Shown: in pieces, positions 1 through 5,848 of the stretch | How the letters are laid out: every line of letters begins with the position of its first letter | Position numbering within the stretch: the first letter of the stretch is position 1 | NCBI GenBank assembly: GCA_029941645.1 | Contig: JAPYSZ010000005.1 | Location: 1-16,001, forward strand | DNA length: 16,001 bases | Direction of reading: 5' to 3' | DNA from: Candidatus Poseidoniia archaeon | Lineage (GTDB): Archaea > Thermoplasmatota > Poseidoniia > MGIII > CG-Epi1 | Notes under the pieces: model-generated | Databases searched by the model: none | Seen by the model: only the letters and a program-made list of their open reading frames with translations | What the model was told of the DNA's origin: nothing | Position numbers and translations under genes: made by a program

Positions 1-18
1 ATTTTCCCATGAACAGGC

Positions 19-27
19 TTTAATTAT
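19..27 (+). promoter_or_regulatory. TATA-like box for the HEAT/zinc-ribbon gene
   Basis: The AT tract TTTAATTAT is centred about 24 nt before the ATG at 47. The spacing suits an archaeal TATA box driving a leaderless or near-leaderless transcript. No Shine-Dalgarno sequence is seen. Confidence 0.4.
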
Positions 28-46
28 GGGTAATGTTGCCTGAATA

Positions 47-655
47 ATGACCGAAGACACTTCTCCCGAGAACCTGCGCAAATTTTTGGAGAGCGATGAT
101 CCGGCGACGGTAATGATGGGTCTGTCGATGGCGAAGGGTACTGGGGTTCCAGAGGTGCTGTTACTGACAATCCTCGGACTTTATATGTGGGATGATGACA
201 AGAGCGTAAGGAGGGCTGCCAAATCGATTTTCAAGAAGTGCGCACCTAGGGAGATACAGACAAAGGTCAAGGAAAACTGGAAAAACACCTACCTAACACG
301 AGATTGGCCAGCCAGTGCGACTCCCGCAGATTTTAGATCTATCAAGGACTTTGACATTTTAGATGATATTATCAATGCAAACAAGAAAGCAATAGATCCA
401 CTTGTCGATATTTATAATGCTGAGAAACGACAGGCGATTCTCTGGGCACTGCATCAAATCGTCAAAAAACACAACATGGATCCAGAAAAATTCTATGAGA
501 AAATAGAAGGATTCTGTGTTTGTCCGCGTTGCGACATTTGGTACAATATCTATGTATGGGAATCTCCTTCTGACGAGGGATACTGTGAAGTATGTATAGA
601 ACAATTAGAAGAGAAATTTGGTCCAGAAAGTGATTATAGTATCAATGGCATGTGA
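47..655 (+). CDS. HEAT-like helical protein with C-terminal zinc ribbon, function unknown
   Basis: This is a 202-aa soluble protein with no signal peptide or membrane segment. Residues 8-65 are helical and resemble a HEAT/ARM-type repeat (a short acidic turn, then a helix pair ending VRRAAKSIF). Residues 100-150 are a second helical block. The C-terminus has a probable zinc-binding pair, CPRC at 159-162 and CEVC at 180-183, with an extra Cys157. I do not recognise a named family; a cytoplasmic scaffold or adaptor role is only a guess. The first ~280 nt are clearly more GC-rich than the rest of the gene. The ATG at 47 is chosen because the AT box at 19-27 fits a leaderless start and the only earlier ATG (10) is stopped after four codons. 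It faces tRNA-Gln tail to tail. Confidence 0.75.
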   Translation: MTEDTSPENLRKFLESDDPATVMMGLSMAKGTGVPEVLLLTILGLYMWDDDKSVRRAAKSIFKKCAPREIQTKVKENWKNTYLTRDWPASATPADFRSIKDFDILDDIINANKKAIDPLVDIYNAEKRQAILWALHQIVKKHNMDPEKFYEKIEGFCVCPRCDIWYNIYVWESPSDEGYCEVCIEQLEEKFGPESDYSINGM

Positions 656-686
656 TATGCTGAAAGGAATTCTGAAAGAATGACCG

Positions 687-691
687 AAAAA
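687..691 (-). terminator. T5 terminator after tRNA-Gln
   Basis: On the minus strand a run of five T follows directly after the encoded CCA end of the tRNA. Oligo-T in the non-template strand is the usual archaeal termination signal. Confidence 0.5.
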
Positions 692-767
692 TGGTAGCCC
701 CGCCAGGATTCGAACCTGGGTCTCGGGATCCAGAGTCCCGAATGATGGACCGCTACACTACGGGGCT
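692..767 (-). tRNA. tRNA-Gln, anticodon CUG, CCA encoded
   Basis: A complete cloverleaf reads on the minus strand. The acceptor AGCCCCG pairs with CGGGGCT, followed by discriminator A and an encoded CCA. The anticodon stem CGGGA/TCCCG (724-740) encloses the loop CTCTGGA, giving anticodon CUG at 731-733, which reads the glutamine codon CAG. The T arm is CCAGG-TTCGAAT-CCTGG. The D stem is weak, with one U-U mismatch. The first pair is A1-U72, as in archaeal tRNA-Gln, which is normally charged by way of Glu-tRNA-Gln and the GatDE amidotransferase (known biology, not visible here). The plus-strand reading of this stretch gives a spurious peptide and is not a gene. Confidence 0.96.
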
Positions 768-792
768 AAGTAGTATTCAGCCTCCTTCGGTG

Positions 793-802
793 CATAAAAA
801 AA
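793..802 (-). promoter_or_regulatory. T-rich tract: PRC-barrel terminator and possible tRNA TATA box
   Basis: On the minus strand this reads TTTTTTTATG. It lies 19 nt past the PRC-barrel stop, where a terminator is expected. Its centre is also about 28-30 nt before the first base of tRNA-Gln, where a TATA box would sit. Either or both roles are possible. Confidence 0.4.
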
Positions 803-820
803 CGATGTTAATCAATTACT

Positions 821-1126
821 TTAATTTTCTTCGTAAAATTCGTCTTCATCGTCTTCGAATGAAAATTCAGTCGTATCATTTTTAGTTAGTTCTATTTTAT
901 CTGGGAAGTGCCTTAAAATTACGACATCATCTAAATCTTGTACCCACCTATAAGGTATGATTATATTCTCACCATCTTTAACTAATTGTGGTGTTGTTCC
1001 AGTTATCAATAAGGCTGAGATTATACGCTGTGTTGTATCAAGTAGAACATCATGAACCACTCCTAAACGCTGTCCATTTCTCGTATAAACCGTCAGTCCC
1101 GGCAACCTCGAAGCTTCATTAAGCAC
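821..1126 (-). CDS. PRC-barrel domain protein
   Basis: This is a 101-aa protein made of one PRC-barrel with an acidic tail. Residues 9-70 show the beta pattern of archaeal PRC-barrels: GLTVYTRNGQRLGVVHDVLL, a strand pair around ISALLITG, then IIIPYRWVQDLDDVVIL. The last 20 residues are very acidic (FEDDEDEFYEEN). Stand-alone PRC-barrel proteins are common in archaea. The domain is known from RimM and photosynthetic reaction-centre H subunits and usually mediates protein contacts; the job here is unknown. The start is GTG at 1126, supported by a TATA-like box about 24 nt upstream and no in-frame ATG nearby. It is divergent from rps17e with a 99-nt gap, and tRNA-Gln follows 53 nt downstream on the same strand. 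Confidence 0.88.
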   Translation of the reverse strand: MLNEASRLPGLTVYTRNGQRLGVVHDVLLDTTQRIISALLITGTTPQLVKDGENIIIPYRWVQDLDDVVILRHFPDKIELTKNDTTEFSFEDDEDEFYEEN

Positions 1127-1146
1127 AATGGGCTATCGGGTCCACA

Positions 1147-1154
1147 TATAATTA
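1147..1154 (-). promoter_or_regulatory. TATA-like box for the PRC-barrel gene
   Basis: The minus strand reads TAATTATA, centred about 24.5 nt before the GTG at 1126. This fits a leaderless transcript starting on GTG. Confidence 0.45.
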
Positions 1155-1194
1155 TTTTGCGTGACAAATTTATCATCATTATTTGGTAATAGAC

Positions 1195-1202
1195 TATAAA
1201 TA
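1195..1202 (+). promoter_or_regulatory. TATA box for the rps17e operon
   Basis: TATAAATA is a near-consensus archaeal TATA box centred 27.5 nt before the rps17e ATG, which puts the predicted transcript start at or next to the start codon. Confidence 0.65.
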
Positions 1203-1225
1203 GAGGCCAAAAGTGAAGCGGATGC

Positions 1226-1417
1226 ATGGGTAGCGTAAGACCAACATACATCAAACGCGTAGCAATTGAGCTTGTAAGAAATTATCCTGAGAGATTTACG
1301 GAAGATTTTGACCATAACAAGCATGTAGTTGCGGAATTGACAAATGTTGGAAGTATAACCATGCGTAACCGAATTACAGGTTATGTTACTCGTTTCCGGA
1401 AACAGGAACATAATTGA
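1226..1417 (+). CDS. rps17e: 30S ribosomal protein S17e
   Basis: This 63-aa basic protein matches archaeal S17e over its full length: an N-terminal RPTYIKRVAIELVR helix, then FTEDFDHNKHVVAEL, and the ending MRNRITGYVTRFRK. S17e is a small-subunit protein found in archaea and eukaryotes but not bacteria, so it sets the domain of life for this window. The archaeal form is short, as here. The ATG at 1226 is supported by a strong TATA box 27.5 nt upstream, so the mRNA is probably leaderless. The stop overlaps the start of the geranylgeranyl reductase gene by 4 nt, so the two are cotranscribed and probably translationally coupled. Confidence 0.95.
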   Translation: MGSVRPTYIKRVAIELVRNYPERFTEDFDHNKHVVAELTNVGSITMRNRITGYVTRFRKQEHN

Positions 1418-2703
1418 GTCATTATGATATTTTAATTGAGGGTGCTGGCCCCGCAGGAGCCACTGCCGCTTATTACTTGGCAATGCAAGGTAAGAAGGTT
1501 GCACTAGTTGATAGAGCTAAGTTTCCAAGAGAAAAGGCATGTGGAGGGGGTTTGTGTGTGCACATTGAGGAATTTGATCATATTATATCTAATTGGGATG
1601 ATTTTTTAGAATCCAAATGTCTTCGAGGGATAGTCTATGGTCCTGATTTTATGCCTGTTGATTATGTAAGTGAGAAGCCATTCTTTTACAACATCCGTCG
1701 CCTTAAATTTGATAATAAATTAGTAGAATATGCTGTAGAAAAGGGAGCGACACTAATAGAGGGCGTTGCTGTAAAAGATTTTGAAGTTTATGATGATAAA
1801 GTAATCACTAAATTGAGGAATGGAGAGGAATTAACAAGTGACGTAATCATTGGAGCTGGAGGTTCTTTTGACATGGTGTCTCGCCGAATAAGGGATATTG
1901 AAAAGATGCCAATGAAATGGAGAGATGAAGATATTGCTACAGCTCTATACTTTGAGATAGATGTTGGGCGTGAATACATGGATAGGGTTTATGGTAAAGA
2001 GCGTATTTCTATGGCACACGTAAAATATCAAAATTTGGATGGTTATGGTTGGTCTTTCTCTAAAGACACAGTTCTAAATGTTGGAATTGGTTGCCCTCGC
2101 TCGGTCATTAAGAGTATAAAGAAAGAAAACCCTGGTTGGGATGAAAGGCAATACCTATTGGATTATGTTGAAACATTGAAAGAACAGGGTTGGTTCCCTA
2201 AAGATATTCAAGTTGATCGCAAAATGATTGCAGGTTCAAATATTCCTGTTGGTATGGGTATGAAATGTACAGTAGGGGATCGAATGTTAGTTATTGGAGA
2301 CGCAGGTGGTTTTGTTTCACCTTTGTCAGGTGAAGGATTGTATTATGCTTTAGATTCAGGTCGTATTGCAGCAGAGGCCTTGGATGCGATATTCCAAGAG
2401 AGTAATTTTGACAAACAATCTATGATGTTGTATCATAATACTTGGAGTAATAAATGGGGTGATGATTTGGAATGGTTGAAAGTAGCTTGGCATCTATTGA
2501 TGGTTATGCCCAATAGTTTAATCAAATACGCAGCTTTAGATGAGGAAACAAAAGAATTTTTCACTCATATGTTTGTGGGTTCAATGCCTGCTTCCAAAAT
2601 TAAGAATAAGGTATTAGCCCTTATTGCAAAGGGTGCATTGAAACATGATTTTTTGAGCCATATTACTGGTAAACACGAAAAAGTCCCTCCGATTATCAAT
2701 TAG
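1414..2703 (+). CDS. Geranylgeranyl reductase family flavoprotein (archaeal lipid saturation)
   Basis: This is a 429-aa FAD-dependent oxidoreductase of the geranylgeranyl reductase family, which hydrogenates the double bonds of digeranylgeranylglycerol lipids to make saturated archaeal membrane lipids. Visible motifs are the Rossmann loop GAGPAG (10-15) ending at VDR (32-34), the signature CGGG (43-46) with the family's catalytic cysteine, YGWSFSK (211-217) matching the substrate-site YxWxFP-type motif, and GDAGGFVSPLSGEG (295-308) near the flavin. The usual GADG motif reads GAGG at 147-150, so its Asp is lost. The start is TTG at 1414, inside the rps17e stop region (TTGA). No ATG fits this frame before the FAD motif. 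A homologous reductase for a quinone side chain is an alternative. Confidence 0.92.
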   Translation: MSHYDILIEGAGPAGATAAYYLAMQGKKVALVDRAKFPREKACGGGLCVHIEEFDHIISNWDDFLESKCLRGIVYGPDFMPVDYVSEKPFFYNIRRLKFDNKLVEYAVEKGATLIEGVAVKDFEVYDDKVITKLRNGEELTSDVIIGAGGSFDMVSRRIRDIEKMPMKWRDEDIATALYFEIDVGREYMDRVYGKERISMAHVKYQNLDGYGWSFSKDTVLNVGIGCPRSVIKSIKKENPGWDERQYLLDYVETLKEQGWFPKDIQVDRKMIAGSNIPVGMGMKCTVGDRMLVIGDAGGFVSPLSGEGLYYALDSGRIAAEALDAIFQESNFDKQSMMLYHNTWSNKWGDDLEWLKVAWHLLMVMPNSLIKYAALDEETKEFFTHMFVGSMPASKIKNKVLALIAKGALKHDFLSHITGKHEKVPPIIN

Positions 2704-2709
2704 TTTTTT
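2704..2709 (+). terminator. T6 terminator of the rps17e operon
   Basis: Six T follow the TAG stop of the reductase gene directly, before a TATA-like box for the next gene. There is no stem-loop, as expected for archaeal oligo-T termination. Confidence 0.45.
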
Positions 2710-2723
2710 GGCGCCAGAAAAGG

Positions 2724-2729
2724 TTATAA
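2724..2729 (+). promoter_or_regulatory. TATA-like box for the membrane-anchored surface protein
   Basis: TTATAA is centred 27.5 nt before the ATG at 2754 but only 18.5 nt before the ATG at 2745. It therefore favours the second ATG as the true leaderless start. Confidence 0.45.
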
Positions 2730-2753
2730 GAAGGAAGCCATAGAATGACTAAC

Positions 2754-3767
2754 ATGCAATCTGCAGATGAAGAATGGGAAGATGAAGATTGGGAAGATTT
2801 TGATGATGATTCAGGTTTCTCAGGTATACCTTTATCATTTGGAATTAAGCCAGTTCTTGTAACTGCTTTTGTAATTTTTATATTAATATGTTCAATGGTT
2901 TTCCAGAATTTTGGTTTTTATTTTGGTGCCGGTAGTTTATCGGTTCTAATAGATGTTAATGAAGGTAAAGATCCCGGTGATAGAACATTTAATGCAAACG
3001 TACTAGCTACATCTCCTATATTTGGCATGTTATCTACGGAAGGCGAATATTCTATACATTTCAATGGCGCTAAACAAACATCCGGTAAGTTTGAAATCAA
3101 TGATCAAGGCCGGGGTTCTTTTGATGTAGATTATGAAAATTTCTTTGTATCTAACGGTGAATACGTTCTCAAGACAGCATTAGGTAGTCAAGAATCAACA
3201 GATAGTGTTATTATTGATAGAATGGCCGATAGTCTTCGAGCTGAAGTGGTCAGTTTTGATGGAGTGACTGATAATGATGAGGCCAACTATCCTATTGACA
3301 AGGATTCAAGCATTAATCTAAATATGCAATTCACATCTTCAGATGCTCAGATTAATTTTGTAAATCCGTGGGTTACAGGGACTGCTAAAGTTTATCATCA
3401 TGAACAACCCTTCAATGAAGATCAAGGAAAAGATTATTGGGATGATGACTCAGACCATGGTGGCTCAGCGGAACAAGGTTCTTTGGTCGAAACTATAAGT
3501 TTTGATATAGATAGTAGTGGTGGAACCTATAGTTATTCATCAGGAACATCCTCTAATTTCAATGACATTCAAGTGGGACAAGTTAGTTTGAGTTTAATTT
3601 TAGATGCTAGTGAGTTCTATGATTCTGAAGGTAGTGGAGATTATACAGTAGTTTTTGATTTTAGAAATGATTTTGGTTCCGACACTTCAACTTTTGATGG
3701 ACGCACATACTGGGCGTGGTTCCATGTTTGTGAAACAAAAAGTAATGGTCAATGTACCAATAGTTAA
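2754..3767 (+). CDS. Membrane-anchored surface protein, Ig-like, function unknown
   Basis: The protein is 337 aa from ATG 2754 or 340 aa from ATG 2745. Numbering from 2745, residues 1-28 are a very acidic cytoplasmic tail rich in Glu, Asp and Trp. Residues 36-60 form one membrane helix (PVLVTAFVIFILICSMVFQ). The remaining ~275 residues are an acidic, Ser/Thr-rich, beta-predicted outer domain with Ig-like strand patterns (GEYSIHFNG, NGEYVLKTALG, GDYTVVFDFRND). The C-terminus has a Cys pair, CETKSNGQC, that could form a disulfide outside the cell. I do not recognise a family. The TATA box favours 2754. It ends 2 nt from the convergent glycosyltransferase gene, and the pairing could reflect glycosylation of surface proteins, but that is speculation. 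Confidence 0.72.
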   Translation: MQSADEEWEDEDWEDFDDDSGFSGIPLSFGIKPVLVTAFVIFILICSMVFQNFGFYFGAGSLSVLIDVNEGKDPGDRTFNANVLATSPIFGMLSTEGEYSIHFNGAKQTSGKFEINDQGRGSFDVDYENFFVSNGEYVLKTALGSQESTDSVIIDRMADSLRAEVVSFDGVTDNDEANYPIDKDSSINLNMQFTSSDAQINFVNPWVTGTAKVYHHEQPFNEDQGKDYWDDDSDHGGSAEQGSLVETISFDIDSSGGTYSYSSGTSSNFNDIQVGQVSLSLILDASEFYDSEGSGDYTVVFDFRNDFGSDTSTFDGRTYWAWFHVCETKSNGQCTNS

Positions 3768-3769
3768 TC

Positions 3770-4447
3770 CTAAAAATCTTTCATTTTAGTAACTAAGAAC
3801 CAAAGATTCCATATTCCATCTTCCCAAGTGTTCAGTTTAACTTCTCCAACCCTTGAGTGAAAAGGGACCGGAATTTCTACAGCCCTTAAACCTCTTTTAA
3901 AAGCCTCAATCTTAAATTCTTCAGAGAGTGGCATTCCATCGCTTGTCAAATTTACTTTATCTATAACTTCTTTCTTGAAAACCCACATACCGCTTTGTGA
4001 ATCCTTGATATTTATTCCATGAAATAAATTGGTTCCAAATGTTAATCCCCAATTTCCAATTTTATGAGTAATAGACATAGCATCTTTGTCCATTTTATCC
4101 AATCTATTACAGGTTACATAATCTAAATTATTATTAATTAAGAATGCAAGAACGTGAGGTATCTTATCTGCAGGGTATGTAGTATCTCCATCGATTGTAG
4201 CTACATAATCAGTATCAACTAGGCTAAAACCAGTCTTGTAGGCTCGTCCATATCCTTTACGAGGTTCATTGTGCACTTTTGCACCTCTTTTTTCAGCTTC
4301 TTCGGCAGTGTTATCCTTTGAATTTCCATCTATAATAAGGACTTTGACATCTAGCCAAGGTAGATTTCTTGGAATCTGATCAATAGTTGGACCTATTGAT
4401 TCGCCTTCGTTTAGAGTTGGAATAATAACGGTCAGGCTTATTGCCAT
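3770..4447 (-). CDS. GT2 glycosyltransferase, dolichyl-phosphate mannose synthase-like
   Basis: This is a 225-aa GT-A fold family 2 enzyme of the DPM1/GtrB type, which moves a sugar from a nucleotide donor to a polyprenyl (dolichyl) phosphate on the cytoplasmic face for N-glycan or surface polysaccharide assembly. Motifs: N-terminal strand LTVIIPTLNE (5-14), IDGNSKDNT (39-47) in place of the usual VDDGSxDxT, GYGRAYKTGF (65-74), the metal-binding DGDTTYPAD with DxD at 86-88, and acceptor-side QSGMWVF (151-157) and LSEEFKIEAFKRG (174-186). There is no C-terminal membrane helix, so it is the soluble or peripheral short form. ATG 4447 lies 26.5 nt from a shared TATA core, so the mRNA is probably leaderless. 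Donor and acceptor are not determined by sequence. Confidence 0.9.
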   Translation of the reverse strand: MAISLTVIIPTLNEGESIGPTIDQIPRNLPWLDVKVLIIDGNSKDNTAEEAEKRGAKVHNEPRKGYGRAYKTGFSLVDTDYVATIDGDTTYPADKIPHVLAFLINNNLDYVTCNRLDKMDKDAMSITHKIGNWGLTFGTNLFHGINIKDSQSGMWVFKKEVIDKVNLTSDGMPLSEEFKIEAFKRGLRAVEIPVPFHSRVGEVKLNTWEDGIWNLWFLVTKMKDF

Positions 4448-4467
4448 GTTCAGTTGTATTGGAGGTC

Positions 4468-4481
4468 TGGTTTTAAGACCA
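4468..4481. promoter_or_regulatory. Near-palindromic bidirectional TATA element
   Basis: TGGTTTTAAGACCA is an inverted repeat with a single mismatched pair. Its TTTTAA core (4471-4476) is centred 26.5 nt from the glycosyltransferase ATG at 4447 on the minus strand. It is also exactly 26.5 nt from an ATG at 4500 on the plus strand. It therefore looks like one TATA element serving two divergent leaderless genes. Confidence 0.5.
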
Positions 4482-4499
4482 ACTATGTTTTGGGTGCTT

Positions 4500-4688
4500 A
4501 TGTCTCTGTTATTGAAGCAACTTACTTCTGCCTTTTTTTTGTTAATTGGGCTTATAGTATCCCTGTCTTGGTATGAATGGAAGGACTCTCCTATTTGGTT
4601 GCTGCCAATAGGTATTATTTGTATTTTATTAGGGGTAGTGGGGGTTGTTTTGACTATTGTACAGGCTGAGGAAGAGAGAGATTCATAG
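4500..4688 (+). CDS. Small two-helix membrane protein, function unknown
   Basis: The reading frame is open from ATG 4446, but that start overlaps the divergent glycosyltransferase start. ATG 4485 and ATG 4500 are better choices, and 4500 is favoured by the TATA core 26.5 nt upstream. From 4500 the protein is 62 aa with two hydrophobic helices: about residues 9-27 (SAFFLLIGLIVSLSW) and 33-54 (IWLLPIGIICILLGVVGVVL). A short polar loop (YEWKDSP) separates them and the C-terminus is charged (EEERDS). I recognise no family. It lies between a lipid-linked sugar enzyme and membrane-bound dihydroorotate dehydrogenase, neither of which reveals its job. The two clean helices support a real gene. Confidence 0.6.
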   Translation: MSLLLKQLTSAFFLLIGLIVSLSWYEWKDSPIWLLPIGIICILLGVVGVVLTIVQAEEERDS

Positions 4689-4699
4689 TTCCATTAACC

Positions 4700-4705
4700 T
4701 TATAT
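4700..4705 (+). promoter_or_regulatory. TATA-like box for pyrD
   Basis: TTATAT is centred 30.5 nt before the pyrD ATG at 4733, predicting a leader of about 4 nt. Confidence 0.45.
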
Positions 4706-4732
4706 CGAACCAGTTATCGACTTACATTTTAG

Positions 4733-5848
4733 ATGAGCTTGCTATACAGAACAATTCTGCGGCCAGCTGTTTTTTTACAGGATTCTGAAAAAGCTCATAA
4801 TCGTTTAATATCTACATTAGCAAGGACAAGCCGTTCTCGCCTTCTAACATCACTACTTGGAAACTTGTACAGTTCTCCTGAACTTCCAATAAATCTCTTT
4901 GGACTTGATTTTCCAAACCCTCTTGGAATCGCTGCAGGAATGGACAAGAATGGTGCAGCAGTTCCATCATGGCAATCTATTGGTTATGGCTTTAGTGAAA
5001 TAGGCGGAGTGACACTTCACGATCAACTAGGAAATCCAAAACCAAGAATGTTTAGGGCAACCGCAGAAAAAGCCCTTGTAAACCGAATGGGTTTCAACAA
5101 TATCGGTGCAAATGCTGTTAATGATAGCCTCAAAGATTGGAAAAAACGAGGTCTTTGGCCAGATTCTCCAGTTGGCATAAATCTAGGCAAGTCTAAGATA
5201 ACTAAATTGAATGATGCTCCCAAAGATTATTCAAAATCACTTGAAATATTATGGAAACATGCAGATTTTTTTGTAATAAATGTCAGTTCACCTAATACAT
5301 TAGGCCTTAGAGAACTACAGCAGTCCGAACACCTAGAATCTATTCTGAATCAGTGTCAAAAAACTAATAATACCAGTTCTAAAAAAGAGGGAAAGGACCC
5401 TAAACCGCTTTTAGTTAAAATAGCTCCAGAATTAGACGATGACTATTTAAAAGATATAATTAAATTAATTGAAAAATATAATTTGTCAGGCATCATTGCA
5501 ACAAATACTACAATACAAAGACCTGAAACTAAAAATAATAACTGTAAAAAGGTCTACAGTGAAGAGGGCGGTCTAAGTGGAATTCCTCTAAGGGATAGAA
5601 GCACTGAAATGATTCGTAAAATTTACAAAATGACTGATGGGAAAGTGCCCATAATTGGTGTTGGTGGGATTTTCACGGCAGAAGATGCATGGGACAAAAT
5701 AGCGGCTGGAGCTTCTCTCATACAACTTTATACAGGTTTAGTGTTTGAAGGTCCAGGAATTGCAAGAAATATAGTGTCTGGATTGAAAAAGCGTGTTGCC
5801 AGTGAAGGTTTTGAATCTATCAGTGATGCGATTGGGATTGATGCCTAA
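4733..5848 (+). CDS. pyrD: Dihydroorotate dehydrogenase, class 2 (quinone-dependent)
   Basis: This 371-aa flavoenzyme oxidises dihydroorotate to orotate in pyrimidine synthesis and passes electrons to the membrane quinone pool. Class 2 is shown by the N-terminal amphipathic membrane-docking region (residues 1-46, with the DSEKAH motif) and by the catalytic serine in NVSSPNTLGLRELQ (183-196, catalytic Ser186), where class 1 enzymes use Cys. Other FMN-site motifs are GIAAGMDKNG (65-74), NRMGFNN (118-124), GINLGKSK (148-155), KIAPEL (229-234), GVGGI (309-313) and QLYTGLVFEGP (331-341). A lysine-rich insert lies at about 208-223. The ATG is fixed by an in-frame TAG just before it. Most archaea use class 1 PyrD, so a bacterial origin is plausible. 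Its stop abuts the stop of the convergent subtilase gene. Confidence 0.96.
   Translation: MSLLYRTILRPAVFLQDSEKAHNRLISTLARTSRSRLLTSLLGNLYSSPELPINLFGLDFPNPLGIAAGMDKNGAAVPSWQSIGYGFSEIGGVTLHDQLGNPKPRMFRATAEKALVNRMGFNNIGANAVNDSLKDWKKRGLWPDSPVGINLGKSKITKLNDAPKDYSKSLEILWKHADFFVINVSSPNTLGLRELQQSEHLESILNQCQKTNNTSSKKEGKDPKPLLVKIAPELDDDYLKDIIKLIEKYNLSGIIATNTTIQRPETKNNNCKKVYSEEGGLSGIPLRDRSTEMIRKIYKMTDGKVPIIGVGGIFTAEDAWDKIAAGASLIQLYTGLVFEGPGIARNIVSGLKKRVASEGFESISDAIGIDA

Noticed and set aside
359..604. 81-aa minus-strand frame
   Set aside because: It is antisense to the 202-aa gene, whose zinc-binding cysteines are coherent in the plus frame.
691..885. 64-aa plus-strand frame starting MVAPPGFEPGSR
   Set aside because: It is the classic false protein read from the antisense strand of a tRNA; the stretch folds as tRNA-Gln on the minus strand.
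1133..1504. 123-aa minus-strand frame
   Set aside because: It lies antisense to rps17e and the reductase start, both certain, and shows no domain pattern.
4446..4499. N-terminal extension of the small membrane protein from ATG 4446
   Set aside because: It would overlap the divergent glycosyltransferase start and contain the promoter element; ATG 4500 fits the TATA spacing.
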